Source: Chrysogorgia sp. JL179-B06
Lineage: Eukaryota > Cnidaria > Anthozoa > Scleralcyonacea > Chrysogorgiidae
Length of the DNA: 64,000 nt
Assembly (NCBI GenBank): GCA_035772405.1
Contig: JAYKKM010000379.1
Span: 767,501 to 831,500, forward strand
Direction of reading: 5' to 3'
Under the pieces are notes generated by a model that was given only the letters and a program-made list of their open reading frames with translations, was not told the DNA's origin and did not search any database. Positions 32,501-47,639 of the stretch are shown here, one piece after another. The position numbers and the translations under genes are program-made. Each line of letters begins with the position of its first letter. Position 1 is the stretch's first letter.

Positions 32501-35500
32501 TTGACATCCAAAATTTGGCAAAAATGGACAAATTTGGACAAAAAGTAAAGGGGTTAACCTTAACTTTTTGACGATTTTCGACCAATTTTAACTTGTTGAA
32601 ATCAGCTTAAAATATGAAATATTAGCCTAAATAATGCCTTAGATATTAATATGAGCAAAAACTAGCGTAAATTTAGTCATTTTTTGACATCCAAAAATTT
32701 GGCAAAAATGACCAAATTTGGACAAAAAGTAAAGGGGTTAACCTTAACTTTTTGACGATTTTCCACCATTTTTAACTTGTCGAAATAAGCTTAAAATATG
32801 AAAATATATCCTAAATAATGCCTTAGATATTAATATGAGCAAAAACTAGCGTAAATTTAGTCATTTTTTGACATCCAAAAATTTGGCAAAAATGGACAAA
32901 TTTGGACAAAAAGTAAAGGGGTTAACCTTAACTTTTTGAAGATTTTCTACCATTTTTAACTTGTCGAAATAACCTTAAAATATGAAAATATAGCCTAAAT
33001 AATGCCTTAGATATTAATATGAGCAAAAACTAAAGCAAATCTAGTCATTTTTTGACATCCAAAATTTGGCAAAAATGGACAAATTTGGACAAAAAGTAAA
33101 AGGGTTAACATTATTTTTTGACGATTTGCAAACAATTTTAACTTGTTGAAATAAGCTTAAAATATGAAATATAGCCTAAATAATGCCTCAGATATTAATA
33201 TGAGCAAAAAGTAGCGTAAATTTAGTCAATTTTTGACATCCAAAAATTTGACAAAAATGACCAAATTTGGACAAAAAGAAAGGAGTAAACCTTAACTTTT
33301 TGACGATTTTTGACGATTTTTAACTTGTTGAAATAAGCTTAAAATATGAAAATATAGCCTAAATAATGCCTTAGATATTAATATGAGCAAAAACTAGCGC
33401 AAATTTAGTCATTTTTTGACATCCCAAAATTTGGCAAAAATGACCAAATTTGGACAAAAAGTAAAGGGGTTAACCTTAACTTTTTGACGATTTTCGACCA
33501 ATTTTAACTTGTTGAAATAAGCTTAAAATATGAAATATAGCCTAAATAATGCCTCAGATATTAATATGAGCAAAAACTAGCGTAAATTTAGTCAATTTTT
33601 GACATCCAAAAATTTGGCAAAAATGACCAAATTTGGACAAAAAGTAAAGGGGTTAACCTTAACTTTTTAACGATTTTCGACCATTATTAACTTGTCGAAA
33701 AAGCTTAAAATATGAAAATATAGCCTAAATAATGCCTTAGATATTAATATGAGCAAAAACTAGCGTAAATTTAGTCATTTTTTGACATCCAAAAATTTGG
33801 CAAAAATGGACAAATTTGGACAAAAAGTAAAGGGGTTAACCTTAACTTTTTGACGATTTTTGACCATTTTGAACTGGTTGAAATAAGCTTAAAATATGAA
33901 ATATAGCCTAAATAATGGCTTAGATATTAATATGACCAAAAACTAGCGTAAATTTAGTCATTTTTTGACATCCAAAAATTTGGCAAAAATGACCAAATTT
34001 GGACAAAAAGTAAAGGGGTTAACCTTAACTTTTTGACGATTTTTGACGATTTTTAACTTGTTGAAATAAGCTTAAAATATGAAAATATAGCCTAAATAAT
34101 GCCTTAGATATTAATATGAGCAAAATCTAGCGTAAATTTAGTCATTTTTTGACATCCAAAAATTTGGAAAAAATGGACAAATTTGGACAAAAAGTAAAAG
34201 AGTTAACCTTAACTTTTTGACGATTTTCGACCAATTTTAAATTGTTGAAATAAACTTAAAATATGAAATATAGCCTAAATAATGCCTCAGATATTAATAT
34301 GAGCAAAAACTAGCGTAAATTTGGTCAATTTTTGACATCCAAAAATTTGGCAAAAATGACCAAATTTGGACAAAAAGTAAAGGGGTTAACCTTAACTTTT
34401 TGACGATTTTTGACGATTTTTAACTTGTTGAAATAAGCTTAAAATATGAAAATATAGCCTAAATAATGCCTTAGATATTAATATGAGCAAAAACTAGCGT
34501 AAATTTAGTCATTTTTTGACATCCAAAAATTTGGCAAAAATGGACAAATTTGGACAAAAAGTAAAGAGGTTAACCTTAACTTTTTGAAGATTTTCTAACA
34601 ATTTTAACTTGTTGAAATAAGCTTAAAATATGAAAATATAGCCTAAATAATGCCTTAGATATTAATATGAGCAAAATCTAGCAGTCATTTTTTGACATCC
34701 AAAAATTTGGCAAAAATGGACAAATTTGGACAAAAAGTAAAGAGGTTAACCTTAACTTTTTGACGATTTTCGACCAATTTTAACTTGCTGAAAGAAGCTT
34801 AAAATATGAAATATAGCCTAAATAATGCCTCAGATATTAATATGAGCAAAAACTAGAGTAAATTTAGTCAATTTTTGACATCCAAAAATTTGGCAAAAAT
34901 GACCAAATTTGGACAAAAAGTAAAGGGGTTAACCTTAACTTTTTGACGATTTTCCACCATTTTTAACTTGTCGAAATAAGCTTAAAATATGAAAATATAG
35001 CCTAAATAATGCCTTAGATATTAATATGAGCAAAAACTAGCGTAAATTTAGTCATTTTTTGACATCCCAAAATTTGGCAAAAATGACCAAATTTGGACAA
35101 AAAGTAAAGGGGTTAACCTTAACTTTTTAACGATTTTGGACCATTATTAACTGGTTGAAATAAGCTTAAAATATGAAAATATAGGCTAAGTAATGCCTTA
35201 GTTATTAATATGAGCAAAAACTAGCGTAAATTTAGTCATTTTTTTGACATCCAAAAATTTGGCAAAAATGGACAAATTTGGACAAAAAGTAAAGAGTTAA
35301 TCTTAACTTTTTGACGATTTTCGTCCAATTTTAACTTGTTGAAATAAACATAAAATATGAAATATAGCCTAAATAATGCCTCAGATATTAATATGAGCAA
35401 AAACTAGCGTAAATTTAGTCATTTTTTGACATCCAAAAATTTGGCAAAAATGGACAAATTTGGACAAAAAGTAAAGGGGTTAACCTTAACTTTTTGACGA

Positions 35501-38500
35501 TTTTTGACGATTTTTAACTTGTTGAAATAAGCTTAAAATATGAAAATATAGCCTAAATAATGCCTTAGATATTAATATGAGCAAAAACTAGCGTAAATTT
35601 AGTCATTTTTTGACATCCAAAAATTTGGCAAAAATGGACAAATTTGGACAAAAAGTAAAGAGGTTAACCTTAACTTTTTGACGATTTTCGACCAATTTTA
35701 ACTTGCTGAAAGAAGCTTAAAATATGAAATATAGCCTAAATAATGCCTCAGATATTAATATGAGCAAAAACTAGAGTAAATTTAGTCAATTTTTGACATC
35801 CAAAAATTTGGCAAAAATGACCAAATTTGGACAAAAAGTAAAGGGGTTAACCTTAACTTTTTGACGATTTTTGACGATTTTTAACTTGTTGAAATAAGCT
35901 TAAAATATGAAAATATAGCCTAAATAATGCCTTAGATATTAATATGAGCAAAAACTAGCGCAAATTTAGTCATTTTTGACATCCAAAAATTTGGAAAAAA
36001 TGGACAAATTTGGACAAAAAGTAAAGAGTTAACCTTAACTTTTTGACGATTTTCGACCAATTTTTAAACTTGTTGAAATAAACTTAAAATATGAAATATA
36101 GCCTAAATAATGCCTCAGATATTAATATGAGCAAAAACTAGCGTAAATTTAGTCAATTTTTGACATCCAAAAATTTGGCAAAAATGACCAAATTTGGACA
36201 AAAAGTAAAGGGGTTAACCTTAACTTTTTGACGATTTTTGACGATTTTTAACTTGTTCAAATCAGCTTAAAATATGAAAATATAGCCTAAATAATGCCTT
36301 AGATATTAATATGAGCAAAAACTAGCGTAAATTTAGTCAATTTTTGACATCCAAAAATTTGGCAAAAATGGACAAATTTGGACAAAAAGTAAAGGGGTTA
36401 ACCTTAACTTTTTGAAGATTTTCTACCATTTTTAACTTGTCGAAATAACCTTAAAATATGAAAATATAGCCTAAATAATGCCTTAGATATTAATATGAGC
36501 AAAAACTAACGCAAATCTAGTCATTTTTTGACATCCAAAATTTGGCAAAAATGGACAAATTTGGACAAAAAGTAAAAGGGTTAACATTAATTTTTGACGA
36601 TTTTCAAACAATTTTAACTTGTTGAAATAAGCTTAAAATATGAAAATATAGCCTAAATAATGCCTTAGATATTAATATGAGCAAAATCTAGCAGTCATTT
36701 TTTGACATCCAAAAATTTGGCAAAAATGGCCAAATTTGGACAAAAAGTAAAAGAGTTAACCTTAACTTTTTGACGATTTTCGACCAATTTTAACTTGTTG
36801 AAATAAGCTTAAAATATGAAATATAGCCTAAATAATGCCTCAGATATTAATATGAGCAAAAACTAGCGTAAATTTAGTCATTTTTTGACATCCAAAAATT
36901 TGGCAAAAATGACCAAATTTGGACAAAAAGTAAAGGGGTTAACCTTAACTTTTTGACGATTTTCCACCATTTTTAACTTGTCGAAATAAGCTTAAAATAT
37001 GAAAATATAGCCTAAATAATGCCTTAGATATTAATATGAGCAAAAACTAGCGTAAATTTAGTCATTTTTTGACATCCAAAAATTTGGCAAACATGACCAA
37101 ATTTGGACAAAAAGTAAAGGGGTTAACCTTAACTTTTTGACGAATTTGGACCATTATTAACTGGTTGAAATAAGCTTAAAATATGAAAATATAGCCTAAA
37201 TAATGCCTTAGATATTAATATTTTTGACATCCAAAAATTTGACAAAAATGGACAAATTTGGACAAAAAGTAAAAGAGTTAACCTTAACTTTTTGACGATT
37301 TTCGACCAATTTTAAATTGTTGAAATAAACTTAAAATATGAAATATAGCCTAAATAATGCCTCAGATATTAATATGAGCAAAAACTAGCGTAAATTTAGT
37401 CAATTTTTGACATCCAAAAATTTGGCAAAAATGACCAAATTTGGACAAAAAGTAAAGGGGTTAACCTTAACTTTTTGTCGATTTTTGACGATTTTTAACT
37501 TGTTCAAATCAGCTTAAAATATGAAAATATAGCCTAAATAATGCCTTAGATATTAATATGAGCAAAAACTAGCGTAAATTTAGTCATTTTTTGACATCCA
37601 AAAATTTGGCAAAAATGACCAAATTTGGACAAAAAGTAAAGGGGTTAACCTTAACTTTTTGACGATTTTCCACCATTTTTAACTTGTCGAAATAAGCTTA
37701 AAATATGAAAATATAGCCTAAATAATGCCTTAGATATTAATATGTGCAAAAACTAGCGTAAATTTAGTCATTTTTTGACATCCAAAAATTGGCAAACATG
37801 ACCAAATTTGGACAAAAAGTAAAGGGGTTAACCTTAACTTTTTGACGAATTTGGACCATTATTAACTGGTTGAAATAAGCTTAAAATATGAAAATATAGC
37901 CTAAATAATGCCTTAGATATTAATATGAGCAAAATCTAGCGCAAATTTAGTCATTTTTTGACATCCAAAAATTTGGCAAAAATGGACAAATTTGGACAAA
38001 AAGAAAAAGAGTTAACCTTAACTTTTTGACGATTTTCGTCCAATTTTAAATTGTTGAAATAAACTTAAAATATGAAATATAGCCTAAATAATGCCTCAGA
38101 TATTAATATGAGCAAAAACTAGCGTAAATTTAGTCAATTTTTGACATCCAAAAATTTGGCAAAAATGACCAAATTTGGACAAAAAGTAAAGGGGTTAACC
38201 TTAACTTTTTGACGATTTTTGACGATTTTTAACTTGTTCAAATCAGCTTAAAATATGAAAATATAGCCTAAATAATGCCTTAGATATTAATATGAGCAAA
38301 AACTAGCGTAAATTTAGTCATTTTTTCACATCCAAAAATTTGGCAAAAATGACCAAATTTGGACAAAAAGTAAAGGGGTTAACCTTAACTTTTTGACGAT
38401 TTTCGACCAATTTTAACTTGTTCAAATAAGCTTAAAATATGAAAATATAGCCTAAATAATGCCTTAGATATTAATATGTGCAAAAACTAGCGTAAATTTA

Positions 38501-41500
38501 GTCATTTTTTGACATCCAAAAATTTGGCAAAAATGACCAAATTTGGACAAAAAGTAAAGGGGTTAACCTTAACTTTTTGACGAATTTGGACCATTATTAA
38601 CTTGTTCAAATCAGCTTAAAATATGAAAATATAGCCTAAATAATGCCTTAGATATTAATATGAGCAAAAACTAGCGTAAATTTAGTCATTTTTTGACATC
38701 CAAAAATTTGGGAAAAATGGCCAAATTTGGACAACAAGTAAAGGGGTTAACCTTAACTTTTTGACGATTTTCCACCATTTTTAACTTGTCGAAATAAGCT
38801 TAAAATATGAAAATATAGCCTAAATAATGCCTTAGATATTAATATGAGCAAAAACTAACGTAAATTTAGTCATTTTTTACATCCAAAAATTTGGCAAAAA
38901 TGGACAAATTTGTAAAAAAAGTAAAAGGGTTAACCTTAACTTTTTGACGATTTTCCACCATTTTTAACTTGTCGAAATAAGCTTAAAATATGAAATATTA
39001 GCCTAAATAATGCCTTAGATATTAATATGAGCAAAAACTAGCGTAAATTTAGTCATTTTTTGACATCCAAAAATTTGGCAAAAATGGCCAAATTTGGACA
39101 AAAAGTAAAGGGGTTAACCTTAACTTTATGACGATTTTCGACCATTATTAACTTGTTGAAATAAGCTTAAAATATGAAAATATAGCCTAAATAATGCCTT
39201 AGTTATTAATATGAGCAAAAACTAGCGAAACTTTAGTCATTTTTTGACATCCAAAAATTTGGGAAAAATGGCCAAATTTTGACAAAAAGTAAAGGGGTTA
39301 ACCTTAACTTTTTGACGATTTTCGACCAATTTTAACTTGTTGAAATAAGCTTAAAATATGAAAATATAGCCTAATAATGCCTCAGATATTAATATGAGCA
39401 AAAACTAGCGTAAATTTGGTCAATTTTTGACATCCAAAAATTTGGGAAAAATGACCAAATTTGGACAAAAAGTAAAGGGGTTAACCTTAACTTTTTGACG
39501 ATTTTCGACCAATTTTAACTTGTTGAAATCAGCTTAAAATATGAAAATATAGCCTAAATAATGCCTCAGATATTAATATGAGCAAAAACTAGCGTAAATT
39601 TAGTCATTTTTTGACATCCAAAATTTGGCAAAAATGGACAAATTTGGACAAAAAGTAAAGGGGTTAACCTTAACTTTTTGACGATTTTCGACCATTATTA
39701 ACTTGTTGAAATAAGCTTAAAATATGAAAATATAGCCTAAATAATGCCTTAGATATTAATATGAGCAAAATCTAGCGTAAATTTAGTTTTTTACATCCAA
39801 AAATTTGGCAAAAATGGCCAAATTTGGACAAAAAGTAAAGGGGTTAACCTTAACTTTTTGACGATTTTTGACGATTTTTAACTTGTTCAAATAAGCTTAA
39901 AATATGAAAATATAGCCTAAATAATGCCTTAGATATTAATATGTGCAAAAACTAGCGTAAATTTAGTCATTTTTTGACATCCAAAAATTTGGCAAAAATG
40001 GACAAATTTGGACAAAAAGTAAAAGAGTTAACCTTAACTTTTTGACGATTTTCGACCAATTTTAAATTGTTGAAATAAACTTAAAATATGAAATATAGCC
40101 TAAATAATGCCTCAGATATTAATATGAGCAAAAACTAGAGTAAATTTAGTCAATTTTTGACATCCAAAAATTTGGCAAAAATGACCAAATTTGGACAAAA
40201 ATTAAAGGGGTTAACCTTAACTTTTTGACGATTTTTGACGATTTTTAACTTGTTGAAATAAGCTTAAAATATGAAAATATAGCCTAAATAATGCCTTAGA
40301 TATTAATATGAGCAAAAACTAGCGTAAATTTAGTCATTTTTTGACATCCAAAAATTTGGCAAAAATGGACAAATTTGGACAAAAAGTAAAGGGGTTAACC
40401 TTAACTTTTTGACGATTTTCGACCAATTTTAACTTGTTGAAATAAGCTTAAAATATGAAATATAGCCTAAATAATGCCTCAGATATTAATATGAGCAAAA
40501 ACTATCGTAAATTTGGTCAATTTTTGACATCCAAAAATTTGGCAAAAATGACCAAATTTGGACAAAAAGTAAAGGGGTTAACCTTAACTTTTTGACGATT
40601 TTTTGACGATTTTTAACTTGTTCAAATCAGCTTAAAATATGAAAATATAGCCTAAATAATGCCTTAGATATTAATATGAGCAAAAACTAGCGTAAATTTA
40701 GTCAATTTTTGACATCCAAAAATTTGGCAAAAATGGACAAATTTGGACAAAAAGTAAAGGGGTTAACCTTAACTTTTTGAAGATTTTCTACCATTTTTAA
40801 CTTGTCGAAATAACCTTAAAATATGAAAATATAGCCTAAATAATGCCTTAGATATTAATATGAGCAAAAACTAACGCAAATCTAGTCATTTTTTGACATC
40901 CAAAATTTGGCAAAAATGGACAAATTTGGACAAAAAGTAAAAGGGTTAACATTAATTTTTGACGATTTTCAAACAATTTTAACTTGTTGAAATAAGCTTA
41001 AAATATGAAAATATAGCCTAAATAATGCCTTAGATATTAATATGTGCAAAAACTAGCGTAAATTTAGTCATTTTTTGACATCCAAAAATTTGGCAAAAAT
41101 GGCCAAATTTGGACAAAAAGTAAAGGGTTAACCTTAACTTTTTGACGATTTTCGACCAATTTTAACTTGTTGAAATAAGCTTAAAATATGAAATATAGCC
41201 TAAATAATGCCTCAGATATTAATATGAGCAAAAACTAGCGTAAATTTAGTCATTTTTTGACATCCAAAATTTGGCAAAAATGGACAAATTTGGACAAAAA
41301 GTAAAGGGGTTAACCTTAACTTTTTGACGATTTTCCACCATTTTTAACTTGTCGAAATAAGCTTAAAATATGAAAATATAGCCTAAATAATGCCTTAGAT
41401 ATTAATATGAGCAAAAACTAGCGTAAATTTAGTCATTTTTTGACATCCAAAAATTTGGCAAAAATGACCAAATTTGGACAAAAAGTAAAGGGGTTAACCT

Positions 41501-44500
41501 TAACTTTATGACGATTTTCGACCATTATTAACTGGTTGAAATAAGCTTAAAATATGAAAATATAGCCTAAATAATGCCTTAGATATTAATATTTTTGACA
41601 TCCAAAAATTTGGCAAAAATGGACAAATTTGGACAAAAAGTAAAAGAGTTAACCTTAACTTTTTGACGATTTTCGTCCAATTTTAAATTGTTGAAATAAA
41701 CTTAAAATATGAAATATAGCCTAAATAATGCCTCAGATATTAATATGAGCAAAAACTAGCGTAAATTTAGTCATTTTTTGACATCCAAAAATTTGGCAAA
41801 AATGACCAAATTTGGACAAAAAGTAAAGGGGTTAACCTTAACTTTTTGACGATTTTTGACGATTTTTAACTTGTTCAAATCAGCTTAAAATATGAAAATA
41901 TAGCCTAAATAATGCCTTAGATATTAATATGAGCAAAAACTAGCGTAAATTTAGTCAATTTTTGACATCCAAAAATTTGGCAAAAATGGACAAATTTGGA
42001 CAAAAAGTAAAGGGGTTAACCTTAACTTTTTGACGATTTTCCACCATTTTTAACTTGTCGAAATAAGCTTAAAATATGAAAATATAGCCTAAATAATGCC
42101 TTAGATATTAATATGTGCAAAAACTAGCGTAAATTTAGTCATTTTTTGACATCCAAAAATTTGGCAAACATGACCAAATTTGGACAAAAAGTAAAGGGGT
42201 TAACCTTAACTTTTTGACGAATTTGGACCATTATTAACTGGTTGAAATAAGCTTAAAATATGAAAATATAGCCTAAATAATGCCTTAGATATTAATATGA
42301 GCAAAAACTAGCGCAAATTTAGTCATTTTTTGACATCCAAAAATTTGGCAAAAATGGACAAATTTGGACAAAAAGTAAAGGGGTTAACCTTAACTTTTTG
42401 ACGATTTTCGACCAATTTTAAATTGTTGAAATAAACTTAAAATATGAAATATAGCCTAAATAATGCCTCAGATATTAATATGAGCAAAAACTAGCGTAAA
42501 TTTAGTCAATTTTTGACATCCAAAAATTTGGCAAAAATGACCAAATTTGGACAAAAAGTAAAGGGGTTAACCTTAACTTTTTGACGATTTTTGACGATTT
42601 TTAACTTGTTCAAATCAGCTTAAAATATGAAAATATAGCCTAAATAATGCCTTAGATATTAATATGAGCAAAAACTAGCGTAAATTTAGTCATTTTTTCA
42701 CATCCAAAAATTTGGCAAAAATGACCAAATTTGGACAAAAAGTAAAGGGGTTAACCTTAACTTTTTGACGATTTTCGACCAATTTTAACTTGTTCAAATA
42801 AGCTTAAAATATGAAAATATAGCCTAAATAATGCCTTAGATATTAATATGTGCAAAAACTAGCGTAAATTTAGTCATTTTTTTACATCCAAAAATTGGCA
42901 AAAATGACCAAATTTGGACAAAAAGTAAAGGGGTTAACCTTAACTTTTTGACGAATTTGGACCATTATTAACTTGTTCAAATCAGCTTAAAATATGAAAA
43001 TATAGCCTAAATAATGCCTTAGATATTAATATGAGCAAAAACTAGCGTAAATTTAGTCATTTTTTGACATCCAAAAATTTGGGAAAAATGGCCAAATTTG
43101 GACAAAAAGTAAAGGGGTTAACCTTAACTTTTTGACGATTTTCCACCATTTTTAACTTGTCGAAATAAGCTTAAAATATGAAAATATAGCCTAAATAATG
43201 CCTTAGATATTAATATGAGCAAAAACTAACGTAAATTTAGTCATTTTTTTACATCCAAAAATTTGGCAAAAATGGACAAATTTGTAAAAAAAGTAAAAGG
43301 GTTAACCTTAACTTTTTGACGATTTTCCACCATTTTTAACTTGTCGAAATAAGCTTAAAATATGAAAATATAGCCTAAATAATGCCTTAGATATTAATAT
43401 GAGCAAAAACTAGCGTAAATTTAGTCATTTTTTGACATCCAAAAATTTGGCAAAAATGGACAAATTTGGACAAAAAGTAAAGGGGTTAACCTTAACTTTT
43501 TGACGATTTTCGACCAATTTTAACTTGTTGAAATAAGCTTAAAATATGAAATATTAGCCTAAATAATGCCTTAGTTATTAATATGAGCAAAAACTAGCGA
43601 AACTTTAGTCATTTTTTGACATCCAAAAATTTGGGAAAAATGGCCAAATTTGGACAAAAAGTAAAGGGGTTAACCTTAACTTTTTGACGATTTTTGACGA
43701 TTTTTAACTTGTTGAAATAAGCTTAAAATATGAAAATATAGCCTAAATAATGCCTTAGATATTAATATGAGCAAAAACTAGCGCAAATTTAGTCATTTTT
43801 TGACATCCAAAAATTTGGAAAAAATGGACAAATTTGGACAAAAAGTAAAAGAGTTAACCTTAACTTTTTGACGATTTTCGACCAATTTTAACTTGTTGAA
43901 ATAAACTTAAAATATGAAATATAGCCTAAATAATGCCTTAGATATTAATATGAGCAAAAACTTGCGTAAATTTAGTCAATTATTTGACATCCAAAAATTT
44001 GGCAAAAATGACCCAATTTGGACAAAAAGTAAAGGGGTTAACCTTAACTTTTTGACGATTTTTGACGATTTTTAACTTGTTCAAATAAGCTTAAAATATG
44101 AAATATATAGCCTAAATAATGCCTTAGATATTAATATGAGCAAAAACTAGCGTAAATTTAGTCAATTTTTGACATCAAAAAATTTGGCAAAAATGGACAA
44201 ATTTGGACAAAAAGTAAAGGGGTTAACCTTAACTTTTTGACGATTTTCAAACAATTTTTAACTTGTTGAAATAAGCTTAAAATATGAAAATATAGCCTAA
44301 ATAATGCCTTAGATATTAATATGAGCCAAAATCTAGCAGTCATTTTTTGACATCCAAAAATTTGGCAAAAAATGGCCAAATTTGGACAAAAAGTAAAGGG
44401 GTTAACCTTAACTTTTTGACGATTTTCGACCATTTTTAACTTGTTGAAATAAGCTTAAAATATGAAATATAGCCTAAATAATGCCTCAGATATTAATATG

Positions 44501-47500
44501 AGCAAAAACTAGCGTAAATTTAGTCAATTTTTGACATCCAAAAATTTGGCAAAAATGACCAAATTTGGACAAAAAGTAAAGGGGTTAACCTTAACTTTTT
44601 GACGATTTTCCACCATTTCTAACTTGTCGAAATAAGCTTAAAATATGAAAATATAGCCTAAATAATGCCTTTAATATTAATATGTGGAAAAACTAGCGTA
44701 AATTTAGTCATTTTTTGACATCCAAAAATTGGCAAAAATGACCAAATTTGGACAAAAAGTAAAGGGGTTAACCTTAACTTTTTGACGAATTTGGACCATT
44801 ATTAACTGGTTGAAATAAGCTTAAAATATGAAAATATAGCCTAAATAATGCCTTAGATATTAATATGAGCAAAATCTAGCGCAAATTTAGTCATTTTTTG
44901 ACATCCAAAAATTTGGCAAAAATGGACAAATTTGGACAAAAAGTAAAAGAGTTAACCTTAACTTTTTGACGATTTTCGTCCAATTTTAAATTGTTGAAAT
45001 AAACTTAAAATATGAAATATAGCCTAAATAATGCCTCAGATATTAATATGAGCAAAAACTAGCGTAAATTTAGTCAATTTTTGACATCCAAAAATTTGGC
45101 AAAAATGACCAAATTTGGACAAAAAGTAAAGGGGTTAACCTTAACTTTTTGACGATTTTTTGACGATTTTTAACTTGTTCAAATCAGCTTAAAATATGAA
45201 AATATAGCCTAAATAATGCCTTAGATATTAATATGAGCAAAAACTAGCGTAAATTTAGTCAATTTTTGACATCAAAAATTTGGCAAAAATGGACCAAATT
45301 TGGACAAAAAGTAAAGGGTGTTAACCTTAACTTTTTGAACGATTTTCCACCATTTTTAACTTGTCGAAATAAGCTTAAAATATGAAAATATAGCCTAAAT
45401 AATGCCTTAGATATTAATATGAGCAAAAAACTAGCGTAAATTTAGTCATTTTTTTGACATCCAAAAATTGGCAAAAATGACCAAATTTGGACAAAAAGTA
45501 AAGGGGTTAACCTTAACTTTTTGACGAATTTGGACCATTATTAACTTGTTGAAATAAGCTTAAAATATGAAAATATAGCCTAAATAATAGTTATTAATAT
45601 GAGCAAAAACTAGCGCAAATTTAGTCATTTTTTGACATCCAAAAATTTGGCAAAAATGGACAAATTTGGACAAAAAGTAAAGGGGTTAACCTTAACTTTT
45701 TGACGATTTTCGTCCAATTTTAAATTGTTGAAATAAACTTAAAATATGAAATATAGCCTAAATAATGCCTCAGATATTAATATGAGCAAAAACTAGCGTA
45801 AATTTTAGTCAATTTTTGACATCCAAAAATTTGGCAAAATGACCAAATTTGGACAAAAAGTAAAGGGGTTAACCTTAACTTTTTGACGATTTTTGACGAT
45901 TTTTAACTTGTTCAAATCAGCTTAAAATATGAAAATATAGCCTAAAATAATGCCTTAGATATTAATATGAGCAAAAAACTAGCGTAAATTTAGTCATTTT
46001 TTTACATCCAAAAATTTGGCAAAAATGGACCAAATTTGGACAAAAAGTAAAGGGGTTAACCTTAACTTTTTGACGAATTTTGGACCATTATTAACTTGTT
46101 CAAATCAGCTTAAAATATGAAAATATAGCCTAAATAATGCCTTAGATATTAATATGAGCAAAAACTAGCGTAAATTTAGTCATTTTTTGACATCCAAAAA
46201 TTTGGGAAAAATGGCAAATTTGGACAAAAAGTAATAGGGGTTAACCTTAACTTTTGACGATTTTCCACCATTTTTAACTTGTCGAAATAAGCTTAAAATA
46301 TGAAAAATATAGCCTAAATAATGCCTTAGATATTAATATGAGAAAAAACTAGCGAAAAAGTCATCCAAATATGCAAAAAATGGACAAATTTTGGACAAAA
46401 GTTAAAGGGGTTAACCTTAACTTTTTGACGATTTTCCACCATTTTTAACTTGTCGAAATAAGCTTAAAATATGAAAATATAGCCTAAATAATGCCTTAGA
46501 TATTAATATGAGCAAAAACTAGCGTAAATTTAGTCATTTTTTGACATCCAAAATTTGGCAAAAATGGACAAATTTGGACAAAAAGTAAAGGGGTTAAGCT
46601 TTACTTTTTGACGATTTTCGACCAATATTAACTTGTCGAAATAAGCTTAAAATATGAAATATTAGCCTAGATAATGCCTTAGATATTAATATGAGCAAAA
46701 ACTAGCGTAAATTTAGTCATTATTTGACATCCAAAAATTTGGCAAAAATGACCAAATTTGGACAAAAAGTAAAGGGGTTAACCTTAACTTTATGACGATT
46801 TTCGACCATTATTAACTTGTTGAAATAAGCTTAAAATATGAAAATATAGCCTAGATAATGCCTTAGTTATTAATATGAGCAAAAACTAGCGAAACTTTAG
46901 TCATTTTTTGACATCCAAAAATTTGGCAAAAATGGACAAATTTGGACAAAAAGTAAAGGGGTTAAGCTTAACTTTTTGACGATTTTCGACCATTATTAAC
47001 TTGTTGAAATAAGCTTAAAATATGAAAATATAGCCTAAATAACGCCTTAGATATTAATATGAGCAAAAACTAGCGTAAATTTAGTCATTTTTTCACATCC
47101 AAAAATTTGGCAAAAATGGACAAATTTGGACAAAAAGTAAAGGGGTTAACCTTAACTTTTTGACGATTTTCCACCATTTTTAACTTGTCGAAATAAGCTT
47201 AAAATATGAAAATATAGCCTAAATAATGCCTTAGATATTAATATGAGCAAAAACTAGCGTAAATTTAGTCATTTTTTGACATCCAAAAATTTGGCAAAAA
47301 TGGACAAATTTGGACAAAAAGTAAAGGGGTTAAGCTTTACTTTTTGACGATTTTCGACCAATTTTAACTTGTCGAAATAAGCTTAAAATATGAAAATATA
47401 GCCTAAATAATGCCTTAGATATTAATATGAGCAAAAACTAACGTAAATTTAGTCATTTTTTGACATCCAAAAATTTGGCAAAAATGGACAAATTTGGACA

Positions 47501-47639
47501 AAAAGTAAAGGGGTTAACCTTAACTTTTTGACGATTTTCGACCAATTTTAACTTGTTGAAATAAGCTTAAAATATGAAAATATATCCTTAATAATGACTT
47601 AGATATTAATATGAGCATAAACTAGCGTAAATTTAGTCA